From: Nageia nagi
Taxonomy: Eukaryota; Pinophyta
NCBI GenBank assembly: GCA_050084985.1
Contig: JBITNC010000001.1
Location: 125,178,001 to 125,242,000, forward strand
DNA length: 64,000 bases
Direction: 5' to 3'
Both the position numbers and the translations under genes were made by a program. Shown here one piece after another: positions 11,404 through 22,129 of the stretch (within the stretch, counting starts at the first letter, position 1; each line of letters opens with the position of its first letter). The notes beneath the pieces are model-generated. The model saw only the letters and a list, made by a program, of their open reading frames with translations, ran no database searches and was not told the origin of the DNA.

Positions 11404-13000
11404 CTATACAAATCAAACATAAGTAAACATGTCCCACATGTGCAAACTTATAACCACGATCCGTAGAGGAATAATGTTGGGGTTGTTTTCTTGTGTAGAA
11501 TTAGGCCTTCACCTGGATGCCCGCAAGGTGGAGCCCAGGTACTACCAGTCCTCAACCAATTCACCTTGGTCAGTAATATACTCTCACAAGGAGAAGTACC
11601 AACTATTTTCTAAGGATTCGACGTATCTTGGATCGGACATTTTAATTATCTTGATTAAGGTTTTCAGTTTTCCTCCTAGGTTATCAGGATAATCCCTGAA
11701 TGGACATGCGAACATGTGGTATCACTACACACGTGCCTGTCCACCTAATAGAGTTATGTCCAATCCAACAGAGGTCTTAGGGGCAATTAAGACGGACTTA
11801 CCACCACTCGATTCTTCGGACTAAAAGGGCTCCAGTCTGCCCTATCCTCACCTTGTGGCTCCCCAAACAAGTCATGTTGTGGAAGAATACGTGCGGATGT
11901 GTTCATTTTAGGGGTTACTTTTCAATATTTGTGTTTTTGCAAGTATAAGCAAATTGTGCAAAAATATAAAGTAAAGTAAAATTGCATCATCCACACAAGC
12001 TTGAAAAAACCTTAAAAAGTCCAATGGGTTTTGTACTAACCCCTAAAGGACTTTTACATTTTGTATATTTTGCTCAATATATTCAAGCACTTAATGAATT
12101 AAATAAAAGAACTAAGTCCTACTTAGTATTTAATTCATAACACGCATTATTCCATGACATCTAGATAAGGTTTACAAGATAAAGAGACATGCATCACAAG
12201 TCTAACATGCAAGATCTAGATAAAATTTAAGTAAAATTATACCAATTCCCCCCTTTTCACTTAAAGTTTTATCCCTAAAAAATTGTATGCTAAGACTTGT
12301 CTTATGCATTTTAAGTAAAAAAAATTTCCCTTATTTATTTAAAAAAGTAGCATGCTTAGGCTAAATTACTATGCTTAAAAAAATGCTAAGAGGTTAGCAT
12401 TAAAAAATTGCATGTGCACTTTTAGTAATTTAAACATGCAATTTTGAGTAAAATATTAGAAATATGCTAAGTACTCCTAAGTCCATTTAATGGGAGCAAT
12501 TAACTTGTAAGCAAGTAAGTAAAAAAAATAAATGCCTAAGAAGTATATGTGCAAGTTGTAATAGGAGACCCATACCCCTACTTCATGCAATTTTAATGCT
12601 TTGTCTACCTTAAGCACTAAAAAAAAATACTCCTAAGTCAAAAAAAAAAAAAAAAATTAAATGCTTTGTAGTTGTAAAATTATGACCCCCCTTTTGTCTT
12701 TTACCAAGAAGAGCACACGTTGCTTTTGGAAGTGCAAAAAATGTAGGTGGTCAACAAAACAAACTTAATGCATCTAAGTGAATTAAATGACAAGGAGGAC
12801 TTGCAAATGTTTGGCAGCCATCAACCTTGACCGTGGGAAGGAGGAGGACCTTCATGGAGGCTTAGAAGACAGCCAATGGAGGTGTAGGTAAAAAAAATTA
12901 AATGTTCAAATAAAGTTTGAAAAAAATGGAAAGGCCATAAGTAGGAGCATTAATCTGCATGGGTAGTGGCGGGCGGAGGCGGCAGGGGCGACCAAGCAAG
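11404..13000 (-). other. copia-1 leader, gag-proximal part, noncoding
   Basis: About 1.6 kb with no recognised gene. 11430-11930 has balanced composition and could be a conserved leader or packaging region. 11930-12700 is A/T-rich with A-runs. 12960-12990 is a short G-rich run. I see no convincing protein homology here on either strand. Confidence 0.5.
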
Positions 13001-13009
13001 TCTTAGTTT

Positions 13010-13187
13010 CTATGTTGGACTACTACCACTGGTTGGACTACTGCCACTGTTTGTATTTAAACAGTGTCAATGCCTATTGAGGAAAGCCATGTTTTTGGTA
13101 ACCTAAGATTATCAACTTCCACGAGAAGATGTCTCGTTCAATCATACAATCGAAAAAATTCGTAGGCATCTCGTCAAATAATTCCAT
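13010..13187 (-). pseudogene. Captured pentatricopeptide-repeat (PPR) gene fragment
   Basis: On the element's sense strand the reading gives MELFDEMPTNFF, then ERDIFSWKLIILGYQKHG, then a stop, then ALTLF. This follows the plant PPR pattern LFDEMPxRDVxSWxxMIxGYxxxGxxxxALxLF. The next bases, in a shifted frame, read like the inter-repeat VxPN segment. A second LLDEMSP-like word sits at 13306-13334, close to the junction with the PRP40 fragment. PPR proteins bind organellar RNA; this piece spans about one repeat, is broken, and lies inside copia-1, so it is a captured remnant. A chance match is possible but unlikely. Confidence 0.65.
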
Positions 13188-13339
13188 TTTGTGCAGATCA
13201 GAGAGAGAATTTAGTGTAGAACAGAGAGAGGAGAGGCACGTGTACGAGGGAGACTCAGAGGCATGCGGAGTGAGACCACCGTGCTACGTGGAGGAGGCTG
13301 CTAGGGAGACATCTCGTCAAGTAATTTGCAGAGTGTGGA

Positions 13340-13830
13340 ATGGCCATGGGTGTTGAGGCAAAAGTCATTGTTGTCATGAAACCAGATGCTGGTGAAATAA
13401 CAGGCAATGGTGTGGCTATCACAGGTGAAATAGCTCCAACCAATGTGGAAATAGCAGGTGTGACAGAAGGCACAACAATAGCTAGATTTGTTGGTAAAAT
13501 AGAGATAACTGGTGGAGGCACTGCTGAGGTCCCTATTGGTAGTAACGGAAATGCTAGAAGCAGAAACATTTGGAGATGCTTTTAGAGGAGATGAAGTTAC
13601 AGCCACTGGAACTGGCAAGGGAGCCATGGATATGGACCCTTTATCATTTGGGATAGAATTTGCTACTTTTTCTGCTTGCTCTCGAGCAATCCTCAGTTCA
13701 TCTGGAATTGTCCACTTAGACTGTTTAGTAACCTTATTGTAGTAATACTTTCATCCCTCTGGAGTTGTGAATTCTTTCCAAACAGTGGATGCATCTACAC
13801 GTTGTTATATATTTGGTCCATTTCCACCAA
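13340..13830 (-). pseudogene. PRP40: Captured PRP40 (pre-mRNA-processing protein 40) WW-domain fragment
   Basis: From 13795 downward the minus strand reads DASTVWKEFTTPEG, a TGA at 13751-13753, then [19 protein letters not shown] and RIAREQAEK. This is the second WW domain of plant PRP40 (two Trp, the YYYN block, final Pro) and the linker after it. PRP40 is a U1-snRNP/branch-site bridging splicing factor whose WW domains bind proline-rich partners. A Pro/Ser/Thr/Val/Ala-rich stretch follows to about 13340 with one frameshift near 13530, as expected for the next part of PRP40. The TGA stands where family members have Arg or Lys, so CGA to TGA is likely. Same orientation as gag-pol. Confidence 0.9.
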
Positions 13831-13839
13831 AGTTATGAT

Positions 13840-14513
13840 TTATGAGGTGCTCTTGTTGGGTGCACACTCTTTTAGGTAGTGGTATTTTTTTTTTTGCCAA
13901 ATAATTTATGCAAATTCCAAACTTTGAATAAAAAATATTGAGAGCTGCCTCTTTAACTCAACAACAAATGGCATAAAGAAATTAACCTCTCCTTTTTTGT
14001 TAAATACCTTTCTCCCCTTTTTTTTTCAACAATAACAATAATATCCCCATATTTGCTTTAAAATTTTAAACAATTGCCTCTAGAAATTATTTCAAAAAAC
14101 TTGTAAATAAAGTCCTCCCCTTTATTTCAAAAATAAAATATGTAAAAAATTGCACCTTCCTATTTTTTTTTTTTTGATATTTTTCACAAAAGACTAAAAA
14201 AATTTCAATAAGATGCTATCATAATATATTTTTGCTCACAAAAAAAAGGCATTTTCTTTGTACATTAAAAATAGATTACTAACATAAAATATTGTTAGTA
14301 AGAAGAGAGTAGCAAAAATATATTATGGTATTGCTAAGACATTGAGCTAGCATAATCATACAAAAGATTAGTATCATAATGAACTTAGTTAAAGAAGGAT
14401 AGAAGGTTATACCTTTGCAAACCTTTTACCTCACAATGAAGATTAGGATTAAGATCTCCAAATTTGAGAAGGATGAAGAACCTCCAAAATGTAGAAGAAG
14501 AGCTTCCACACCA
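13840..14513 (-). other. copia-1 leader, PBS-proximal part
   Basis: AT-rich with T-runs at 13881-13893, 14021-14029 and 14162-14175 on the plus strand. No gene recognised. The A/T homopolymers next to the captured PRP40 piece could mark where foreign sequence joined the element. Confidence 0.5.
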
Positions 14514-14526
14514 GGCTCTGATACCA
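14514..14526 (-). other. copia-1 primer-binding site (initiator tRNA-Met)
   Basis: Minus strand TGGTATCAGAGCC, two bases after the 5' LTR end. It is complementary to the 3' end of plant initiator tRNA-Met, the usual copia primer. Confidence 0.95.
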
Positions 14527-14528
14527 CT

Positions 14529-15022
14529 TGATGGAATTAGCCTAGATCTAATTCTCAAGGTCCAAGACTAGGAAGCTAAATCATTTATCATCTACAATTC
14601 TAATAACATCATTCACACAATATGACACCAATATAATGTGGTTCCTTCCTCCTTGGGAGTACATCCACAACTAGTTCTCTATTCTCAATCTATGCCTCTC
14701 TTACAACTATTCTCTTGCTCTCTCCTACACAACCAAGTAGAGTAATCTTACTCCAAAACTTAGATGTGTTTACAAGAGGAGAGGCCCTCTATTTATAGCT
14801 TGAGAGCACCTCCCTAACCTCCCTTTAAACCAAGGGTTAGGTTAGGGTTACAATAAATGTGTGACCTAACTTTAACCTACCAACTAACCCCATGGTTAGG
14901 TCAAAGTCCACACATAATAAAGAATTCAATTAATCCCTTAAGGTATCTACATATCCTTTAAGTGATTAATTGAACTTACAAGGAGTTTAGATATTCACAA
15001 TATTTCATTACAAATTCTAACA
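14529..15022 (-). repeat. copia-1 5' LTR (right)
   Basis: 494 bp, partner of 5931-6424 with five mismatches seen. It carries the TATA box CTATAAATAG on the minus strand at 14789-14798 and would drive transcription through the leader, the captured host fragments and gag-pol. Confidence 0.97.
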
Positions 15023-16415
15023 GTTTTATGTTATAAAGGTAATCAAAAATCAAAGTTTAGCTAAATTCTTAGATAATATTGATATAGAAGAGATAAATGC
15101 AATTAACAAAACCATTAATTATCATGAGCATAACAATGACCATATAAGTTGTTCAAAGTGGTATACTGACATATAGACATATCTTCAGACTATTGAGTTT
15201 TAAGAGAATTATTCTAAGGCTTAAAAGAGATCCTTAAAGTAAAAAACTAAGAATCATAAAATTAAGGATGATTTATACTAGAGAAATTAACAAGGAAATC
15301 TTCTTAGGTGCATTCAAGAAAATGAAGTAGGCTAGATAATTGATGGATATCAGAAGGGCCTATATGGAGAGAATTATGCATCTAGAGTAACAACTCACAA
15401 AATCTTTAGGCCTAGATTTTATTGGCCAAGCATATTTTCTTCAATATATGATTATTACAAAATATTCCATGAGATTTAAATCTTTATAAGAATACAAAAA
15501 TTAGCATCAATTCCACTGAAACCTATAATTATGTAATCGCCATTCATGCAATAAGGAATCAACCTCATTGGAGAGATTAACCCAAACTTATTTGTAGAAA
15601 ATAGATGGGTCATAAGAACAACATAGTATTTTACCATGGAGGTAGAACTTATAAGAAACTCTACTTTAGAAGAAATGATTAAATTTCTTGAAGAATTTAT
15701 AATCACTACATTTAGTGCACCCAAGAAGCTAGTAATAAATAATAGTGTATACTTCACTTTGATTGAAATGATCAAATTCTATTCCATGTATGGTATTGAA
15801 TAATCCCATTCAATAAATTATTACCTTTATAGAAACAAATTAGTGTAATATTCAAATAAAAATAAACTAACTAGAACAAAGAGAGAAATGAGAAAGAATA
15901 AGAGGATTTGGAACTCAGAGATGAAGTATGTTTTATAAGTTGACAGGATCACTCCAAAATATAAGACTAGGAAATCACTATATGAGCTAGTATATGGGTA
16001 AAATGTATTACTACCCTTACAATTAGAGAGAAATGTTATACAACTACTTAGTAAATATTTATACAATGAATATCATCTACAAGTAAGATTAAATGATCTA
16101 ATGTAGCTCAAATAAAATAGAAAGGTTGCATTTGCAACTTTAAAAGAATAAGCGATTAAGACTGTAGATAGTTTTAACAAGAGGGAAAAGGTTAAGCCTC
16201 TAAAAAGGGGAGATATTATTTTATATTGGGATCCAAAAGATGAATAACATGGAAAGAAAAAGAAATGTGATCCCAACTAGCTAGGACCTTATAATATTTC
16301 TATAGAAGTTGGAAAACACACTTTTAGGTTATCATCAATAGATGGAGATGAGTTGCCAATTCCTGTAAATGGGAAATAATTGAAGAAATACTATCAACCA
16401 ATTCTAACTAGTTGA
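15023..16415 (+). pseudogene. gypsy-1 polyprotein, 3' part (RNase H end and integrase)
   Basis: The gypsy-1 reading resumes directly after the copia-1 TSD. Integrase landmarks are decayed but clear: MERIMHLE-like zinc region (about 15360), GEINPNLFVENRW, EMIKFLEEFIITTF and APKKLVINNSVYF (about 15560-15800), a KPLKRGDIILYWDP segment (about 16195) and the LGPYNI GPY-type C-terminal motif (16280), ending near 16410. Stops and frameshifts are frequent. Confidence 0.82.
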
Positions 16416-19400
16416 GGTATCTTATTTATCAAATAAATTCTTTGTAACATTATGTATAATATTCTCATTTTTTTAGTTAGATTTAGGTTTTAAAGTTTTT
16501 TTACATTCTAAATCCATTTTTGTGAACCATAAATAGTTGGTGTTCTTAATAGTTTCAAATCTAATTCAACTATTATCCCAAATAGATTCAATGTTAGAAT
16601 TTACAAATTTCATTTGGAAATCTCCACATGTACCTTTTTCTTACTTTCCTAGATACTATATTTCTTTCTATCTATCTATTCTTGCCTCTTGAATCCCTTC
16701 CTTATTACGTTCATTTCAAAGGCTACATTTTTAATAAAAGAACTTTCCCAAGTCTTATATGATTCACTTGACTAATTAAGGATTCATCCATACATAGTTT
16801 ATTTTACAAGACTCAATTTTATAGTTTATTTTACAAGACTAACTTTTATGTACCAGGCCTAATATTCTTTAGTGCTAACATTAGTAAATGACTTCAATAA
16901 CCCCAAGGATGAGACAAAGGGAAATTATGAACAAAGGCCCATTTTAGATATATTGGACCTGATAATTTTTTTGATGACATCATTAGGTGGCTTTAATAAA
17001 CCTTTCATGAAGATAAAATTCAAGATGGATATAGATATGATTTTTAGTACTAGGCTTGGTATTTTTTGATAATGACGTTAGCATTCTACTTCAAAAATCT
17101 TGGGGTAAAGATAGAAATCGAGACTAATACAAGGTGCGAGTATCATTATTCACCTGGGTCTTCTCAAATTTGAACCTTTGATATTGGAGTTCATGTTTAT
17201 GTGTTGATATCAATGGTATACTTTACCATATGGCAAAAATACATTGGTTGAACATAAATGGCATGATTAAATAGAGGATTTAGATGTTGAAGTTGTAAGT
17301 ACAATTAGTAAAACTTATGGGTTTTTGGGATACACAAGCTAGAAGCATGCAAAATGAATATTTAATACACTAAGATTAGAGATTAGTCATTTTTTCAAAA
17401 TCTAGAGAAAGACTTGGTTTTAGAGGAAGAGATAGTAAATATAAAGATAAAATTACCTTTGAAGGTATGATAAACTTGGTAAGAGGAAATGCAATAGAAA
17501 AAGGTATTTCAAAGTTAATCCTTTGATAAGCAATATCACTCTCTATTTTCAAAGTGGATAATCTATTTTACTAGAATGGTATGAAAAATACAGAAGCAAA
17601 GATAATACTGAAGGGACTTAAATAAAGACAACTAGGTAATGATATATACAAATACTTTGTAAAGGTCACATTGTATATGTAATTGAATAGTTTTCAAAGA
17701 ATTCTCAACCATATATTCTATTGATAAGATTGATATCTATAGAAAAGAAAATGACTAGCTTAAATATTTTTCTCAAACTAAATTTATGAGAATTATCATA
17801 GATTGTGAAAAATATTGCTATCTACTACTTCCATTCACCTACATATAATATCATATTTCCACAAATATCCATATCCAAATTTATTTTCTTCCCTCATTTC
17901 CCTTCACATCCATTTTTTCCATTGTTCATGTTTCTAAAAAAGTGCAGATAATATAAAAGTTACATTAAGCAACTTTTAATGTTATTTCTTCCAACTCAAA
18001 GTGAATGAAAGGATTCAAAAGGATATGTGCAATACTCATAACTCTATACCATATATTGAATCATCATCATAGGTATGAGATTGCACATATGTTTTTGGAT
18101 ATCTTCATGATATTGGAACCTCCATTCCAAGCACTCTTCGCATCCTCCATTATACTCCCCTACTAATAGCACAAACTTTTCACCCACTAGCTTTAAAAGC
18201 CCCAAAATAGTCTAAAGATAAGTTAAAATAAATAGGACAAATATGGAATCAAGGTTGACATGTTGCTGAAGTTGTACAAGAATGTTGGCACCCATCCATG
18301 TCTAAAAGAAAATGAAGGTAAAATTATTATTCAAGCAAGAGCCATTAGAATTGGTGGTGAATACATCATTTTCACATAAACATTATTTTTTCTCAAAAAG
18401 ATATCTTTTAAATAGTTGTCAATAAATAAAAAGAGAGAAGTCGCATAAAGTCACTTACAAAGCTATGGCCAATAATAGAAAAATAATTGTAAATCAATGA
18501 TAAATCTTGGTTAGGCATCAAAATGAGTGCAAGATTGACATTGGCCTCAAAATACAAAATGATGGAAGAAAAAATGTAGTTAAGGATAAATGACCATAAT
18601 GAAAATTGGTACAAATCTAATTTAATGCTAAAAATGTCTCTCATCATTTCCAAAAATGAAATCTTCAATAAACAAAGCTCTCCATAATAGAAGACCTATA
18701 AAGGGAAGGATAAAAAAAGAAATAAACATCTTCTCACCAATATTTGCTAGACATTAACTAATTTACTTATTTGTTGTTTATTCTACCCTTTCCATTGTGA
18801 TAGTCATTCCTTTTATGTCATAAGGATACCATGTTAATGTGTAGCCATTGAGATTATTTCCAGACTCTGTGACCTAGGAATTTTGTTGTTTTAGGTAAGG
18901 AATTGTATTGTTTAGATCACTACTATATTATTTGACTAGAGAATCTAAAACTTGATTATATATCATATTTTATTTTTACGTTTATTGCTGCATACATTGT
19001 AATATTATTATTTGGCAAGTCAATATGATGGTATTCCCTTCGGTTATTATTATTATGTGTCATTAATGTCAATGGATACACATTATGCTATATTACATTA
19101 TTTGAATGTTATATAACCACTTTCTTCTGTAATATTTTCATGCTTTCATTACATTATTTGAATGAATGATGTTGAAATGTTGTAAATCTATATCTATATT
19201 TTTATTCTTGACTCCATATGCCCTTTTGGATAATAGGCATTGATATTATGTGTTGTTTAATAGTTGATGTATGATTTTTAGATCATTTTAAATATAAATC
19301 CAAATTTATTTGCTTATTTTACTAGCTAGTCTTATACTAAATTGTAAACATCTAAAGAAGATTGTTATAGGGTTACATTCACATGCATTTAGAATAGAAT

Positions 19401-19490
19401 ATCAAAAATTGCAATTAAGCAATCTATGATAAGCCTAAAAAAAGGGGTTATAACTAGATAATCCACCACATTTGTTAACACTAGGGATAT
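16416..19490. other. AT-rich region without recognised genes
   Basis: About 3 kb after the gypsy-1 integrase. The gypsy-1 3' LTR should begin here but I could not define its ends. Short open frames (for example 16872-17069, or 18408-18668 on the minus strand) show no family motif. A stretch near 17400-17520 has a gag-like charged composition but is too decayed to name. Confidence 0.45.
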
Positions 19491-19499
19491 TTAACAATT

Positions 19500-19880
19500 G
19501 TGACACTAGGTTACGCCACAAACTAAAGACTTGTTAAGTCTTGGTCATAAAAAGACTATTACTAAATAAAATTATATTTGAGGAGCAATGCAAAGCTATG
19601 AAAAGAAAATAATTGATGGTGTAACTATAACACATGAAGTAATTCTTTCCATGGTATCTAAAATAAATAAATAAAAAGTATGGATCCTAAAACTATACAT
19701 GAATAAGGCATGCACTAAGGTAAATAATATTTCTTATTGGAAACTTAAAAAATTAAATTCTCAAAAAATGGATTTAATGGATTAGACCATGCATATATTC
19801 AATATCTTATTTTATCCTTGTTAATGGGTTAATCATTGAATCATTCAGAGCTAACAAGGACTAAGACAAGGGGATCCTTT
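19500..19880 (+). pseudogene. LINE-1 reverse transcriptase, upstream half
   Basis: Non-LTR RT blocks read in order: LNKIIFEEQ, IIDGVTITHEVILSM, WILKLYMNKA (the K-DxxKA block), CIYSISYFILVNG, and after a 1-nt shift GLRQGDP. These match plant L1-type RT blocks that precede the palm YADD. The gene is cut exactly at 19880 by the copia-B LTR and its reading resumes at 51872, 32 kb away. Several stops show it was already a pseudogene or has decayed since. Confidence 0.85.
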
Positions 19881-20125
19881 TGTTGGACACCTAATCCTTA
19901 GGGATTATGGTATATATAATATAGCAGTACTTACTATATTAAGTAAATTATGTTATATAAATTTACTTTATTTTTAGGAGCAATAAGGAAGGACGTATAA
20001 AGAGCCCATGTGTAATCCAAAGGTCACCCATGGAAAAGAATATGTAAGTCACTTTATGATGTATTTATTATCATATCAAATCTAATACAATTCCTTTTTA
20101 TTTGGAGTTATTATAATTTTTTATA
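19881..20125 (+). repeat. copia-B 5' LTR
   Basis: About 245 bp. Begins TGTTGGACACCTAATCC and ends near TTTTTTATA (terminal CA decayed to TA). It aligns with 51020-51866 once the MITE-like insert there is removed. Confidence 0.85.
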
Positions 20126-20126
20126 G

Positions 20127-20140
20127 TTGTATGAGAGATT
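20127..20140 (+). other. copia-B primer-binding site (decayed)
   Basis: TTGTATGAGAGATT right after the LTR, close to the tRNA-Met PBS TGGTATCAGAGATT with two visible changes. Confidence 0.65.
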
Positions 20141-21345
20141 GTGTTGAAGATCAAGAATTCTTGAAGATAAGATATGTTGAAAACTTGTATCATTTTTGAA
20201 AACTAAAAACTCTTGAAGACCAATATTTGTTGAAGACTAAGGAATTTTAACTCCATTTTATGAAGTAAAAATTTGCCAAACTTTTATCATAATCTTTGCC
20301 CTCTACTTTTACAAAATATATTCCTTTAAATTAAAATTTGACTCCATATTTGGATATTCCTTTTTGAGTTGATCGATTTCATATAATGGATCATAAATTT
20401 GTGTGTTTTTGGTGTTAAAAATATATATTTGAAATTTCTACTTGTGTGAGATTTTACTATTTCATTTTGCAATTTTGTGGGTTTGTAAAATTCAACACTT
20501 ACCCATCCCATGTGTGGTTTCTAAATCCATTTGAAACCTGTATGTTTGTGTTATGAATTAAAAAAATTCCATTTGTGCATTTTAAAGGTTTATTCATGGT
20601 GGAAACTATGTCCAACCCATGCTCTTGACATCAACCCTTGTGCTCTTAAAAATAGCCCACTTGAAATCTCATCGTTAGTTTTGCCCTACCTAGCCTACCT
20701 AGACCTATGGGTTTTGCTCTAACCACCATTTTATGATAAATCTCATGTTGCATATTATTTTTTTCATTTTATGGCTAGTGTTGGTAGAAACCAATGTCAC
20801 TTAACATCATGCCCCATGTGTAGCTTGTCCCACTATACTGTGCACCTATGTGTCCCCTTATACACTCTCCAAACCCCCCACTCCCACTTAGCAGATATGG
20901 TGGCCACCAACTAATCAACAAATTTGACATTTGATCCATCAATCAACTCTCTTTTTGACTCACTTTAATATTAATTAAAAAAAATTAAAATTAAAAAATT
21001 CATAATATTAAATTTCAAATTTTAGATTTAAAGTATTTCAAAAATTTAAATATAAAAATTTTAAATTTAAATTAAAAATTTATATTTACTAATTAAAAAA
21101 TTTGTAAAGTGTATCCAAAATATTGAAGACTATAACTTGAGAATAGTGTGAACCTGATTGATATTTTGAAAACATATTTTTCTAAGGCAAAGTAGTGTGA
21201 AGAATTTTGAGATGATCATTAAGGTTTGAAGAATTGAGAAATTCATTCCCTCATGATTATTTTTGGTATTGTATTGACCATAAAACAAAACTATCTAGAG
21301 TGATATAGAAAACTCAAACATACCCTAATTTTCAATTATTTTTAG
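20141..21345 (+). other. copia-B leader
   Basis: Noncoding AT-rich stretch of about 1.2 kb between PBS and gag. 20960-21110 is nearly pure A/T made of AAATTTAAA-type words. No gene recognised. Confidence 0.5.
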
Positions 21346-21960
21346 GATGGTATTTGTGATGGTGACAATCCTCTTACAAAATTGACTGATGCTAAGGATC
21401 TTATGGTTTGGAACCATAAAAATATGAAGACATATGATTTGATTGTTGCTTCCATGAATGAAGAGGTCAAATTCCACATTAACTTAGTTAATGATGTATG
21501 AAATACCTTGAAAACATTGAAAGACTTGTTTGACTCCTATTTTGAATTCAAACTTATCCAATTACAGTCGAATTTTTTCAACCTTGAGTTGAAGGATATT
21601 GATGCCATGAAGTTGATTTTGGTAATCTAATACACTATGAATGACATTAATTCTATATGTATGAATATAGATATTACTCTCACAATCTTGATCAAGGCCC
21701 TATATCCAACATATAACAATTGCCTTGAGTCACTCCAAGTGAGTGGTTAGTTGAAAGATCTCACTTTTGATACATTGGTTGTTAAAATTGAAAATCTTGA
21801 GAAAGAATTTGGCAAAAATATTATAGTACTTGTTGGAGATACCTTATGTGTTTCCCAAAAGAAAAAGAATCCATAAAATTATTCTTTTAGAGGAAACGGG
21901 AACATGCATGATCCTAGAAATAATAATAGAGACAAGGGAGTAGATCTATTAAGGTGACTA
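21346..21960 (+). pseudogene. copia-B gag (decayed)
   Basis: Readable copia Gag pieces: DAKDLMVWNHKNMKTYDLIV, ASMNEEVKFHI, LKTLKDLFDSYFEFKLIQLQ, ILIKALYPTYNNCLESLQ and VKIENLEKEFG. Several stops interrupt the frame. The order and spacing match UBN2-type plant gag. Confidence 0.8.
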
Positions 21961-22129
21961 TGGAGAGAGATCTAATATTTATTGTTATTAATTTGATAAG
22001 AATGGATGTCATACATCATAAAAAAAAATCAACGATAAACATGAAAATCATAAGCCAAAAGATGAAAAGAGTAAAGAAAGTGTTCATTTTTTTATTATTA
22101 AGTGCAATAATGGTATTGATAATTTATGC

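Larger units (their letters stand above)
5931..15022 (-). mobile_element. copia-1: complete Ty1/copia retrotransposon, 9,092 bp
   Basis: Two LTRs of equal length (494 bp) flank a gag-pol region read on the minus strand. All structural marks are present: TG...CA termini, 5-bp TSD, a primer-binding site matching the 3' end of initiator tRNA-Met next to the right LTR, and a polypurine tract next to the left LTR. By eye the LTRs differ at five sites only (left-LTR positions 5966, 5988, 6006, 6049, 6231), about 99 percent identity, so insertion was fairly recent. Yet the coding region has several stops and a frameshift, so this copy cannot move itself. Its leader is unusually long and contains host gene fragments. 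Confidence 0.97.

Noticed and set aside
13129-13742. Plus-strand frames at 13129-13356, 13340-13585 and 13512-13742
   Set aside because: They are antisense shadows of the PPR and PRP40 fragments; family motifs are only on the minus strand.
14514-14526. tRNA-like match (also at 20127, 26111, 30925)
   Set aside because: Only the 13-14 nt primer-binding complement is present; no cloverleaf follows, so these are PBS sites and not tRNA genes.
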